DNA of 64,000 nucleotides from Polyodon spathula (lineage: Eukaryota; Chordata; Actinopteri; Acipenseriformes; Polyodontidae). This document shows positions 12,240-30,340 of the stretch, piece after piece. The notes under the pieces are model-generated. The model searched no databases. It was not told the origin of the DNA and saw nothing but the letters and a program-made list of their open reading frames with translations. Position 1 is the first letter of the stretch; each line of letters begins with the position of its first letter. Position numbers and translations under genes: made by a program. The DNA is taken from contig NC_054571.1 in NCBI RefSeq assembly GCF_017654505.1, positions 3,539,119 through 3,603,118 of the forward strand. The letters are read 5' to 3'.

Positions 12240-13100
12240 GGTGTGAAAGGACCTGAGGGAATGACACCCTTCAGATCACTGGCAGACCTGAGCAACAGCT
12301 CCATCCAGTGGATAACTAGTGTGAGGGATATAGAGCTGAGAGTGTGAAGACAGAATATCAGGGATATGGTGTTCCCATAAAGTGCAAAAAAATCTCAAAA
12401 ACAGAGGCAGGATAAGAAAGTTTAAAAACTACAATTCCCAGCATTTCTCCCATAGACAGAAGGCAGAGGAATTTAGAGATAATTCCCTAGGTACTACGAA
12501 GGACAAGGAGCTGATTGACTTCCAGACTGGTATAAAAAGGGCCCAGTACTTTAGACAGGGGTTGGGTGTAGAGATGAGAAATGCAAACCAAGGCAAGTGT
12601 AGGGAGAGCAGTGCAATGTGGAAAGACGACAGTGTTGCTTGTGAATCTTTAATGATAAAGAAAGTTTGTGGTACAGACACAGGATTCTGTGTGTGTGGAA
12701 CTAACTTACCAGAACAAACAGATATTGCGTGAAACATCAGGACAAAGAGTGAGGTTCCTGCTGAAACAGAAATACAGCTGTGATCTACCTTATCCAGGAA
12801 CGGAGGACTCCTGGATTTGAAGCAGCTGAGAATACACTACACCCAAACACTGAGTACACCTTCGCTGGAGCTTTGTTTACTTGGTGTATTAAATCAAGTG
12901 CGTTCGCTGAAAGAACGTTAATACTGCAGTGGGCATTGCGTTTTATGGAAAGAGCCCGTTTGATTACATGATCTGTGTTATTAATGCTCAGTAGCATTCA
13001 GACCTGAAGGAACACACATTTAATTGGTGAATAAAGTGTGAAGAAGGATTCAATTTGTTACTGTGATGTAGTGATAAACCCATGGCTGCAAGAACAGTGT
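12240..13100 (+). promoter_or_regulatory. LTR-like segment with ZNF143-type site, TATA box and poly(A) signal
   Basis: ACTACAATTCCCAGCAT at about 12428-12444 matches the core of the vertebrate ZNF143/Staf binding site as I remember it. A TATA box, GTATAAAAAGG, follows at about 12530-12540, and an AATAAA signal lies at about 13030. One strand thus carries a promoter and a polyadenylation signal 500 bp apart, which suggests an LTR. No matching second LTR, TG..CA ends or target duplication were identified, so the boundaries are approximate. The 116-codon open frame across it overlaps the promoter elements and is not credible. Confidence 0.4.
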
Positions 13101-13164
13101 ACTACTCTGTAAAGGACTGTGTTATTTTAAAAAGGGGACACTGCAGCCAAAATACAAAGGAACG

Positions 13165-13609
13165 GAAGTCAAGGGGTTGATTTCAATACTTTATTTAAAT
13201 ATTGCGGCAAACATTTCGAAGGGATGCAGGTGCCTGAGGCTGCTGGGCTTCCACAAGAGGGCGCTGTCCTGTAGCAAAGAAAAGAGTAAGAAGGAAAACA
13301 TGGAAAATAAATACTGTTGTGCAATAGTTGGTGATACTTACCTTGTGTGAGTGCATCCTCTTCATGTCCTCTCGATCCGCTCTGTGGGAAACCCTGGTGG
13401 CCAACTAAGGAAACAGCAAAAGGCAATACCTGTGGAAAACCAAACACCTGAGATGAGCACGGATCCCTGGGGAGTACTTACCTGGAGAAGCACACTTGAC
13501 CTCAGGGCTAGACAGGGAAAAAGAACAGTTTAGTTAGTGCCCAGTGGACCGGTTTTTGTTTTGATTTATTGTTTTCAATCACTAAACTGTGTAATAAATA
13601 AAACTTACC
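13165..13609 (-). other. candidate small spliced transcript (unrecognised gene, 3' part)
   Basis: Three strong donors (AG or AAG then GTAAGT) lie on the minus strand, after exons ending at 13609, 13482 and 13342. Good acceptors with pyrimidine tracts precede exons starting at 13507, 13404 and 13268. The implied exons are 13482-13507 (26 nt), 13342-13404 (63 nt) and 13191-13268 or longer. Introns are 70-100 nt. The last two exons stay open through the junction in one frame and end at a TAA at 13191-13193 that overlaps an AATAAA signal. The tail reads ...EDMKRMHSHK then DSALLWKPSSLR..FAAIFK, which I do not recognise. The 26-nt exon is also open, but an upstream 24-nt candidate exon would put a stop in frame, so the start is unknown. 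It could be a long non-coding RNA or a transposon-borne terminal exon. Confidence 0.4.
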
Positions 13610-13717
13610 TTTGGTTCAGTACTTCTGGTGTTCTGAAGGCAAAAATGTGGCTGCCACAACAAATGCAGAACACATCGTTCACATTAGATGTATTGAAAGA
13701 TTATTGTCCTACTTTAC

Positions 13718-14036
13718 CAGGGGTGTCAAACTCAGCTCCTGGAGGGCCGTAGTGTCTTCTGGCTTTCATCCCCCCGAGTTGTCAGTTACTTAATTGGTCT
13801 AATTATTTGATTAACTGGACACATTTAACACTTCTCTTCAGGCCTCAACATGTTTCGTAAGCCGTGTACCTTGAATCAAGTGCATTTTTAAAACCATTAA
13901 CTGTAAAAGACCTTGAAAAATATTAAACATGTCAAATTGAACAAATAATTAGAACAATTATGTTAATTGAGAGCTTAAGTTGGAATGAAAAGCAGAAGAC
14001 CCTGCGGCCAACAAAGATTGGAGTTTGACACCCCTG
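13718..14036. mobile_element. hAT-like MITE with CAGGGGTGTCAAACTC ends
   Basis: The left end begins CAGGGGTGTCAAACTC at 13718 and the right end finishes GAGTTTGACACCCCTG at 14036, a perfect 16-bp inverted repeat. CAGGGGT-type ends are typical of Charlie-like hAT non-autonomous elements. No coding capacity. The 8 bp on either side (TACTTTAC and TATGCCCT) do not match, so the target duplication has decayed or the insertion is old. Confidence 0.8.
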
Positions 14037-14117
14037 TATGCCCTTCCTAACAGCATCTCCTTGAACTGTATTTACAACAAGAATATAAAAACACACACAC
14101 ATATATATATATATATA

Positions 14118-14747
14118 CAGTGGCTTGCAAAAGTATTCAGACCCCTGACCAATTCTCTCATATTACTGAATTACAAATGGTACATTGAAATTTTGTTCTG
14201 TTCAATATTTTATTTAAAACACTTAAACTCAAAATCAATTATTGTAAGGTGACATTGGTTTTATGTTGGGAAATATTTTTACGAAAAATAAAAAACTGAA
14301 ATATGTTGCTTGCATAAGTATTCAACCCCTGCACATTAATATTTGGTAGAGCCACCTTGGGCTGCAATAACAGCTTTAAGTCTTTTGGGCTAAGTATACA
14401 CCAGCTTTGCACACAGTGTCTAGGTGATTTTGGCCCATTCTTCTTGGCAGATTTGCTCCAGGTTGTTCAGGTTGGTTGAACGACGCTTGTGGACAGCAAT
14501 TTTCAAATAGTCCCACAGATTCTCAATGGGATTGAGATCAGGCCTTTGACTGGGCCACTGTAGGACATTCACCTTTTTGTTCTTGAGCCACTCCAATGTT
14601 GCTTTGGCCTTGTGTTTGGGATCATTATCCTGCTGAAAGGTGAATTTCCTCCCAAGCTTCAGTTTTTTAGCGGACTGAAGCAGATTCTTTTGCAGTATTT
14701 TCCTGTATTTTGCTCCATCCATTCTTCCTTCAATTTTAACAAGATGC
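14118..14747 (-). mobile_element. Tc1-like transposon, 3' half of transposase, cut by assembly gap
   Basis: The terminus CAGTGGCTTGCAAAAGTATT at 14118 follows a TA dinucleotide, as expected for Tc1/mariner elements of fish. On the minus strand, from the gap edge to a stop near 14420, the frame encodes the carboxyl part of a DD34E transposase. It holds the second catalytic Asp in FQQDNDPKH and, exactly 34 residues later, the Glu in LNPIENLW, both intact. The amino half (paired-like DNA binding domain and first Asp) and the other inverted terminus would lie in the 500-N gap or are absent. Activity cannot be judged. Cut-and-paste transposase in the nucleus is the family role. Confidence 0.9.
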
Positions 14748-15247
14748 NNNNNNNNNNNNNNNNNNNNNNNNNNNNNNNNNNNNNNNNNNNNNNNNNNNNN
14801 NNNNNNNNNNNNNNNNNNNNNNNNNNNNNNNNNNNNNNNNNNNNNNNNNNNNNNNNNNNNNNNNNNNNNNNNNNNNNNNNNNNNNNNNNNNNNNNNNNNN
14901 NNNNNNNNNNNNNNNNNNNNNNNNNNNNNNNNNNNNNNNNNNNNNNNNNNNNNNNNNNNNNNNNNNNNNNNNNNNNNNNNNNNNNNNNNNNNNNNNNNNN
15001 NNNNNNNNNNNNNNNNNNNNNNNNNNNNNNNNNNNNNNNNNNNNNNNNNNNNNNNNNNNNNNNNNNNNNNNNNNNNNNNNNNNNNNNNNNNNNNNNNNNN
15101 NNNNNNNNNNNNNNNNNNNNNNNNNNNNNNNNNNNNNNNNNNNNNNNNNNNNNNNNNNNNNNNNNNNNNNNNNNNNNNNNNNNNNNNNNNNNNNNNNNNN
15201 NNNNNNNNNNNNNNNNNNNNNNNNNNNNNNNNNNNNNNNNNNNNNNN
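14748..15247. other. assembly gap, 500 N
   Basis: Exactly 500 unknown bases, a conventional scaffold-gap length. The left contig ends inside a Tc1 element. The right contig begins inside the R1 repeat family. Adjacency of the two sides is a scaffolding statement, not sequence. Confidence 0.98.
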
Positions 15248-15640
15248 AACAAACAAGAACACCCGTTAGACACCCACATGGGTTTGGTGTTAATGTGTGA
15301 AACATGCCGCTAGGCTTCCTGCTTGTACTGGTCAGGACTGATTCTGCTGTTTAGTGTCTGAGAAAATTCTGCAATGCATTTTTCTAATAGGAGAATATTA
15401 TTCAATGCATATTTTGTAATTTGAAATGTATGCACAATGCACCACTGTAAGTCTTAAAAAAAGTGTAATAAAGCACAGTGAAAACATGGCAAATCACAGG
15501 GAAGCATTGCAAAGCACAGAGAGGTCTGGTAAAGCATATTAAAAAAAACCAAACCATGGTAAAGGAACTCTTATACAAGTTTCCCACAGTAAAAGCACAG
15601 AACATTATAATAAAACACAAAGAGAGGTGTGGAACAGGGT
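15248..15640 (+). repeat. R1 interspersed repeat copy plus degenerate 40-bp minisatellite
   Basis: The segment contains CACCCACATGGGTTTGGTGT, then GCTTGTACTGGTCAGGACTG, then CTGCAATGCATTTTT. This order recurs at 22605, 30110 (reverse), 41085, 42670 (reverse), 48130 (reverse) and 54860 (reverse). It is followed at about 15465-15640 by two or three poor copies of the 40-bp unit (GGAAGCATTGCAAAGCACAG) that is expanded upstream of ART copies 1-3. Confidence 0.75.
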
Positions 15641-15917
15641 TAGATTTTAAGGGATTACTATATGGCATGAATGCTGGTCTCTTTATTACTACCGGTACTC
15701 GAGATAAAGGTCCAGGAAACACAGGTGATTGATTTATTTATTGTATTTATTTGCATTTATATAGCACTTTCTATACATCAGAATCGCAAAGCACTGTACA
15801 GGATATAGCAGAAAAAAACAAACCACAATACATTAGTATAGCATATTACACACACACACATCTACTGCAATCAGACCATTTAACAGAGTTAAATGACAGT
15901 ATAAAATAAAAATACAC

Positions 15918-15959
<42 letters not shown>

Positions 15960-16210
15960 TATAATAATAATATAATAAATAATAATAATAATAAAAGTGG
16001 TAATTAAAAAAAAGAAAGAACTGGAAAGTTCCAAGCAGTGGTTATGCATAAGCAAAAAAGCTATTACACAGCGTTAACATGACTGAAAGTTTGCAACAAC
16101 AAAAAAAGTTATAAATTATATATATATAATCAACCTCCCTCGCAAAATCAAAGTGAGCTCTAATCTAGAATGTGATGAATTATAAACAAGACAGAACATG
16201 AAAACAAGCA
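15641..16210. repeat. short interspersed motif and ATA/TAA microsatellite
   Basis: About 15745-15800 carries the GCATTTATATAGCACTTTCT and GCAAAGCACTGTACA pair common in fish interspersed repeats. About 15918-15995 is an imperfect (ATA)n tract. From 16140 the sequence is homologous to the 5' flank of the other ART copies. Confidence 0.65.
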
Positions 16211-16334
16211 ATGGAGCAACATGAGTGTAAAATGAATTGTGTCTTGTTTAAACTTTTTTTATTTTTATCGTGCTTAATTCCAACAAAAATTCTGTTGAAA
16301 GGATTTGCCCGGTTGGTGAAGGAGGAAAACGGAG

Positions 16335-21186
<4,852 letters not shown>

Positions 21187-21367
21187 AGGGTTATGTTACT
21201 TTGGTAACAAGTCTCCCTGAAGATGCAAAACACAATGGTGGGAAAATTCTGGCTGTCTAATCCATTTTTCTATATTGTTTTTAGTATACTGTATCTTGCT
21301 TGAGAATGATATGGTCATTACGTTCAGTCTTTGATTGGAAATTTAAATTCTCACTTCAATGGATCTG
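21187..21367. other. 3' flank of ART copy 0
   Basis: The sequence after the stop (ACAAGTCTCCCTGAAGATGC) matches the 3' flank of ART copies 1 and 2 at 24800 and 46150. The duplicated unit therefore extends beyond the gene. Confidence 0.6.
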
Positions 21368-21632
21368 TGGGAGGCTCCCACTCACATTGTGCATTAATGC
21401 TGCCAACCCAGAATCACGTTGGCCTGTATAATCAAACAGCTTGTTGGCCTCAAATCATGGTGGCCTCTCTAATCAAAACATTCGAGATCCTTCAATCCTC
21501 ACTTTAAAAAGAAAATGTATTCTCCAGTTTGCAATTCTCAGCACCTGGTGTGGGAAGTTAGAAAGCCCCACTCTACAGTGTGATGTTGTCCAGATCATGT
21601 GTAAAAAACACAAGTGCAGGAGTCGGGGATCC

Positions 21633-22245
21633 TGCTCAATGTGATCAGGTGTAGAGGACCAGCACATCACCTTCATTGCTCAATGTGATCAGGTGTAGAG
21701 GACCAGCACATCACCTTCATTGCTCAATGTGATCAGGTGTAGAGGACCAGCACATCACCTTCATTAGAGGACCAGCACATCACCTTCTCAATGTGATCAG
21801 GTGTAGAGGACCAGCACATCACCTTCATTGCTCAATGTGATCAGGTGTAGAGGACCAGCACATCACCTTCATTGCTCAATGTGATCAGGTGTAGAGGACC
21901 ATTGCTCAATGTGATCATCACCATCACCTCATTGCTCAATGTGATCAGGTGTAGAGGACCAGCACATCACCTTCATTGCTCAATGTGATCAGGTGTAGAG
22001 GACCAGCACATCACCTTCATTGCTCAATGTGATCAGGTGTAGAGGACCAGCACATCACCTTCATTGCTCAATGTGATCAGGTGTAGAGGACCAGCACATC
22101 ACCTTCATTGCTCAATGTGATCAGGTGTAGAGGACCAGCACATCACCTTCATTGCTCAATGTGATCAGGTGTAGAGGACCAGCACATCAGCCTTCATTGC
22201 TCAATGATCAGGTGTAGAGGACCAGCACAGATTAAATTGCTCAAT
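21633..22245. repeat. 44-bp minisatellite, about 14 units
   Basis: Units contain GCTCAATGTGATCAGGTGTA then GAGGACCAGCACATCACC, 44 bp apart (for example 21661 and 21705). Several units are truncated, around 21760-21785 and 21900-21935. The mirror array is at 48679-49292. It lies just 3' of ART copy 0. Confidence 0.95.
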
Positions 22246-22256
22246 GGAAGACTTTA

Positions 22257-22608
22257 CAACCCACGAGCAACACCTTATCACTGTGCAGACCCTTTAAAGG
22301 GTTAAGAGCCAAGGTAAGAGCCAAGGAGGTGTTAAATGTATTCCCTATTATTATCCCCTGTCTTATTTGGTCACTCTCACTCGTGTGAATAAACTAGGCA
22401 TTGCATGAACATTGGTTAAGTATTCCCTCCTGTGTTAACATGGTAATGTAGAGAGAGGTCAAGACTTATGCACGCCCCTGTGTATTACTAAAAAAAACAT
22501 TGATGTAAATGTGATCCATCTTAATCTCATCTATCCGAGTGTAATCTGCAGCTTAATAAAGCATTTGCAAACTAATAAAGAATGCGGTTTGTCTTTAATT
22601 TTGAAATG
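22257..22608 (+). repeat. older inverted duplication, left member
   Basis: Reverse complement of 24021-24370 with some differences. Shared blocks are CCTTTAAAGGGTTAAGAGCC, then CTATTATTATCCCCTGTCTTA, and finally GTTTGTCTTTAATTTTGAAA. Together with the tail-to-tail ART copies 0 and 1 it marks an old inverted duplication with its axis near 23.31 kb. Confidence 0.85.
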
Positions 22609-22890
22609 TTAATGTGTGAAACATACAGCTAAGCTTCCTGCTTGTACTGGTCAGGACTGATTCTGCTATTTAGTGGCTGAGAAAATTCTGCAATGCATTT
22701 TTGTAGTAGGAAAAAATTGTGCAGTGCATTTTTGTAATAGGTGTAAATCCTGTAATGCATCTTTGTAATAGGAGAACACTATCTTTCATTTATTTGAGAG
22801 GATCCTGTTTGTGGGGTAGCACCATGATTCTGCAATGCATTTTTGTAGTAGGAAAAAATTGTGCAGTGCATTTTTGCAGGAATGCTGAAC
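22609..22890 (+). repeat. R1 repeat copy with GCATTTTTGTAAT-type internal repeats
   Basis: It contains GCTTGTACTGGTCAGGACTG and then four or five copies of a TGCA(A)TGCATTTTTGTA(A/G)TAGGA-like motif about 30 bp apart. The mirror copy in the other arm lacks about 50 bp of this. Confidence 0.7.
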
Positions 22891-23300
22891 ACAAGGGAGG
22901 CCGTGTTCTCTTACTTATCAATAAGGGGTGCCATAGTCCAATTAAAACACTAGAGGGCACCACATTCTGATCGAAGTTTTAGTTCAGTTTAGTTTACTTT
23001 ATTCATGACATTTCTTTTTTTTTCAGAGTTACAACAGCGGCTTGGTGCTGGTTAAGCTGATCAAAGGCAAATTTATAGGTCTGTAAACTTCCTGTTCTCT
23101 AAAGTGTGTGAACATTTTTATTTGATCCCATTTTCTACAGGATCAGCTGAAAAGTGTATACAAAAAGATAAACAATAGCTTTAGAGATGAAAAGTGGAAA
23201 TTGAAGGGAAAGAATTCTTCTCAGAGAATGCGAGAATGAACAAAAATCCAGAATGAATCCATCACAATTGGTTTTGAAATGGAAACAATAATATAGTGGG

Positions 23301-23402
23301 GATTTTGAGAGTAAAACAGCACACAGTAATGCGAAGCCAACCGAAACTATTAATAAAAGCTCATTACTTCACATTACTATGTGCTGTGCTACTCTCAAAA
23401 TC
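23301..23402. repeat. 36-bp imperfect hairpin
   Basis: 23301-23336 pairs with 23367-23402 at 32 of 36 positions, leaving a 30-base loop. It starts GATTTTGAGAGTA and ends TACTCTCAAAATC. The mirror copy is at about 47556-47660. It could be a small MITE core. It sits close to the axis of the old inverted duplication. Confidence 0.8.
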
Positions 23403-24020
23403 AAGCGAAGTGGTGACATGGTCTGTTAACATAAAGTAATTCCATAATGCAGTTACTGGTCTGGTTACAGAATATTGGAGTGATTACATCTATTTAAAAT
23501 TGTAACTACAGTGTAGTTAATGTAATGGATTTTGAAATGTATCCCATATTTTTAGTCATTCAAAAATAAATACAGTAAACGTTTGAAGCACTGCCTGTTA
23601 GACTGCATTCAGGAACCTGGCACCCGGTTTAGTTTGTTTCCAGTTAAACACTGAACACACACTGCACAGAGCTGCACCATTAAAATGTATTCAACAAAAA
23701 AGACACGAGCTGCATCAAAGATCAGGAATATTTCACATGCCTGTTATTTACACACAAGTTCATGTGTTTTATTTTGTTTGATAATTCACTCAAGGTAAAA
23801 ATAGCATGTCTTTAAAAGGAGGGCATAAAAAACGAAATATTCTACAGTTTTAGCATGTAAATATCTAGGGACATTCGTTTCACTAAAGACAATGATCCAC
23901 TGTGAACATGCCAACACATTTTCTTTTGCTTTAATAAATGTTATATATGAAGTGCTGTGAAATAAGCCTTTTTTATCATGAAAAAAACCCAGCCCTAACC
24001 ATGATCTTTGTTTTCATGTG
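23403..24020. other. intergenic, no gene seen
   Basis: Single-copy-looking DNA between the convergent ART copies 0 and 1. No gene or element recognised. Confidence 0.5.
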
Positions 24021-24370
24021 CATTTCAAAATTAAAGACAAACCACATTCTTTATTAGTTTGCAAATGCTTTATTAAGCTGCAGATTACACTCGGATAGAC
24101 GAGAGTAAGATGGATCACATTTACATCAATGTTTTTTTTAGTAATACACAGGGGCGTGCATAAGTCTTGACCTCTCTCTACATTACCATGATAACACAGG
24201 AGGGAATACTTAACCAATGTTCATGCAATGCCTAGTTTATTCACACGAGTGAGAGTGACCAGATAAGACAGGGGATAATAATAGGGAATACATTTAAAAT
24301 CCTTGGCTCTTAACCCTTTAAAGGGTCCGCCAGTGATACTGTTGCTCGTGGGTTGTAAAGTCTTCCATTG
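24021..24370 (-). repeat. older inverted duplication, right member
   Basis: Inverted counterpart of 22257-22608. It lies 3' of ART copy 1. Confidence 0.85.
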
Positions 24371-24449
24371 CCAGTTTAATCTTGTGTTAATAGCTTCAAA
24401 TCTATAGTTATTATACAGCAGTGTGCAAATTTACCAGAAAACCAAGTTA

Positions 24450-24660
24450 CTGCTGTAGTTTTGATTTGTTGTGCATATGAAATCAAACCATTGGAACTGA
24501 AAGCCCTGGGAAATGATCAAAACAGGCAAGTCATTGATTGTCTAATTATATTGATGACTTTAATAAGCCACACATGCAATTCGTTTCAAATAGGAAGAGA
24601 AAAGGAACACAGAGCCACAGATGGGAAAATGCAGGAGACTTTGTAGAGGTTGTTTAAGAT
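24450..24660 (-). repeat. R2 interspersed repeat copy
   Basis: Contains CATATGAAATCAAACCA, then AATTATATTGATGACTTTAA and GGAACACAGAGCCACA. Related copies are at 35235-35440 and 41585-41760 and their mirrors (60750-60950, 54390-54560, 46340-46550). The family is unclassified. Confidence 0.65.
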
Positions 24661-24816
24661 GCCTAATGAAAGCAGCCCTAAATGAATGTACAGTGTGAGT
24701 GAGAGAATATCATTCTCAAGGAAGGTACACTGGCCTGTGCTAAACATAATATAGAACAATTGATTAGACACCCAGCTTTTTCCCAGCCTTGAGTTTTGCA
24801 CCTTCAGGGAGACTTG

Positions 24817-27211
<2,395 letters not shown>

Positions 27212-27392
27212 CTCCGTCTTCCTCCTTCACCAACCGGGCAAATCCTTTCAACAGAACTTGTTTAATCAAGAACGAGAATAAAAGGGTTAAACAAGGCACA
27301 GTTCATTTTACTCCCATGTTGTTCCATTGCTTGTTTTCATGTTCTGTCGTGTTTGTAATTCATCTCATTCTAGAGCTCACTTTCTCTACAGC

Positions 27393-29797
27393 TCTCCACA
27401 CCTCTCTGTGCTTTACAATGCTTCCCTATGCTTTACCACACCTCTCTGTGCTTAACAATGCTTCCCTATGCTTTACCACACCTCTCTGTGCTTTACAATG
27501 CTTCCCTATGCTTTACCAGACCTCTCTGTGATTTACAATGTTTCCCTATGCTTTACCAGACCTCTCTGTGCTTCACAAAGCTTCCCTATGCTTTACCATA
27601 CCTCGCTGTGCTTTACAATGCTTCCCTATGCTTTACCAGACCTCTCTGTGCTTTACATTGTTTACTTAAGCTTTCCTATACATCTCTCTGTTTTACAATG
27701 CTTCCCTATGCTTTACCACACATCTCTGTGCTTTACAATGCTCCACTATGCTTTACCAGACCTCTCTGTGCTTTACAATGCTTCCCTATGCTTTACCAGA
27801 CCTCTCTGTGCTTTACAATGCTTCCCTATGCTTTACCAGACCTCTCTGTGCTTTACAATGCTTCCCTATGCTTTACCACACCTCTCTGTGCTTTACAATG
27901 CTTCCCTATGCTTTACCAGACCTCTCTATGCTTTACAATGCTTCCCTATGCTTTACCACACCTCTCTGTGCTTTACAATGCTTCCCTATGCTTTACCACG
28001 CCTCTCTGTGCTTTACATTGTTTCCCTATGCTTTACTATACATCTCTCTGTTTTACAATGCTTCCGTATGCTTTACCACACCTCTCTGTGCTTTACAATG
28101 CTTCCCTATGCTTTACCAGACCTCTCTGTGCTTTACAATGCTTCCCTATGCTTTACCAGACCTCTCTGTGCTTTACAATGCTTCCCTATGCTTTACCAGA
28201 CCTCTCTGTGCTTTACAATGCTTCCCTATGCTTTACCAGACCTCTCTGTGCTTTACAATGCTTCCCTATGCTTTACCACACCTCTCTGTGCTTTGCAATG
28301 CTTGACTATGCTTTACCAGACCACTCTGTGCTTTACAATACTTCCCTATGCTTTACCACACCTCTCTGTGATTTGCAATGCTTCCCTATGCTTTACCATA
28401 CCTCTCTGTGCTTTACAATGCTCCATTATGCTTTACCAGACCTCTCTGTGCTTTACAATGCTTCCCTATGCTTTACCACACCTCTCTGTTATTACAATGC
28501 TTCCCAATGCTTTACCACACCTCTCTGTGCTTTTCAATTCTTACCTATGCTTTACCAGACCTCTCTGTGCTTTACAATGCTTCCCTATGCTTTACCATAC
28601 CTCTCTGTGCTTTACAATGTTTCCCTATGCTTTACCACGCCTCTCTGTGCTTTACATTGTTTCCTTATGCTTTACTATACATCTCTCTGTTTTACAATGC
28701 TTCCCTATGCTTTACCATACCTCTCTGTGATTTGCAATGCCTCCCTGTTTTACCAGACCTCTCTGGGCTTTACAATGCTGCCCTATGCTTTACCACACCT
28801 CTCTGTGCTTTACAATGCTTCTCTATGCTTTACCAGACCTCTCTGTGCTTTACAATGCTTCCCTATGCTTTACCACACCTCTCTGTGCTTTACAATGCTT
28901 CCCTATGCTTTACCACACCTCTCTGTGCTTTACAATGCTTCCCTATGCTTTACGAGACCTCTCTGTTCTTTACAATGTTTCCCTATGCTTTACCACGCCT
29001 CTCTGTGATTTACATTGTTTCCTTATGCTTTCCTATACATCTCTCTATTTTACAATGCTTCCCTATGCTTTACCACACATCTCTGTGCTTTACAATGCTT
29101 CCCTCTGCTTTACCATACCTCTCTGTGCTTCACAATGCTTCCCTATGCTTTACCAGACCTCTCTGTGCTTTACAATGCTTCCCTATGCTTTACCAGACCT
29201 CTCTGTGCTTTACAATGCTTCCCTATGCTTTACCACACCTCTCTGTGCTTTGCAATGCTTCCCTATGCTTTACCATACCTCTCTGTGCTTTACAATGCTG
29301 CCCTCTGCTTTACCATACCTCTCTGTGATTTGCAATGCCTCCCTGTCTTACCAGACCTCTCTGGGCTTTACAATGCTGCCCTATGCTTTACCACACCTCT
29401 CTGTGCTTTACAATGCTTCCCAATGCTTTACCACACCTCTCTGTGCTTTACAATGCTTCCCTATGCTTTACCACACCTCTCTGTGCTTTACAATGCTTCC
29501 CTATGCTTTACCACACCTCTCTCTGTTTTACAATGCTTCCCTATGCTTTACCACACCTCTCTGTGCTTTACAATGCTTCCCTATGCTTTACCACACCTCT
29601 CTGTGCTTTACAATGCTTCCCTATGCTTTACCATACCTCTCTGTGCTTTACAATGCTTCCCTATGCTTTACCACACCTCTCTGTGCTTTACATTTGCTTC
29701 CCTTCCTTATGCTTTACTTTACCTCTCTGTGCTTTACAATGCTTCCCTATGCTTTACCATACCTCTCTGTGCTTTACAATACTCACCTATGCTTTCA
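27393..29797 (+). repeat. 40-bp minisatellite, about 60 units
   Basis: The unit is CTTTACCA(C/G/T)ACCTCTCTGTG followed by CTTTACAATGCTTCCCTATG, repeated every 40 bp with point variants. None of the plus-strand frames of the unit contains a stop, so all three frames stay open for hundreds of codons (up to 526). Every frame gives the same 40-residue peptide period, because 40 leaves a remainder of 1 when divided by 3. Related arrays are at 42381-42670, 43005-43519, 52501-52670 and 53095-53766. Degenerate ancestor-like units are at 15465-15640. Within the big array a higher-order block of about 700 bp recurs, marked by the variants CTGGGCTTTACAATGCTGCC near 28762 and 29365. Confidence 0.97.
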
Positions 29798-30040
29798 CTT
29801 TGCTTTTCACATGCTTTAATATCTGTTGGATTTTGGGTAAGGGACTTTTATTGGGTTAGTTTACCTCTATATATCTTTTAATATGGGTTAGTTTACCATG
29901 GTTTGTTTTTTTAATCTGCTTTACCATACCTCGCTGTGCTTTACAAAGCTCACCTATGCTTTCACTGTGCTTTATCACACTGCTAAACTTTAATATCTGT
30001 TTTATAAGGGACACTTTGTTATCTCTGTATATATATATAA

Positions 30041-30108
<68 letters not shown>

Positions 30109-30340
30109 AAGTTGCATTGTACATATTTTTCAAATTACAAAAATACATTGTCGATTTTTCTCAGAAATGCATTGTAGAATTCTTATGTTACAAAAATACA
30201 TTGTATATTTCTCTGAGAAACAAATTAGCAGAATCAGTCCTGACCAGTACAAGCTGTAAACTTACCGGTATTTTTCACACGTTAACACCAAACCCACGTG
30301 GGTGTCTTAACAGGTGTTCTTGTTTGTTTTGCAGCTTTGT
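29798..30340 (-). repeat. (TA)n tract and R1 repeat copy
   Basis: 30041-30106 is a TA microsatellite. 30110-30335 is an R1 copy in reverse orientation (CAGTCCTGACCAGTACAAGC, then CCCACGTGGGTGTC). 29800-30000 holds diverged 40-bp-unit remnants. Confidence 0.75.

Noticed and set aside
12382..12732. 116-codon open frame
   Set aside because: It runs across a ZNF143-like site and a TATA box in an LTR-like segment, with no recognisable domain.
14420..15313. Open frames of 190-280 codons crossing the N run
   Set aside because: They exist only because unknown bases contain no stops. Only the Tc1 transposase part at 14420-14747 is real.
21633..22245. Regular 44-bp repeats considered as a CRISPR array
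   Set aside because: Units are contiguous with no unique spacers, and the genome is clearly eukaryotic.
27428..29881. Open frames of 174 to 526 codons over the 40-bp array
   Set aside because: All three plus frames are open for the same arithmetical reason and give the same periodic peptide. No splice signals, domain or codon bias supports a gene.
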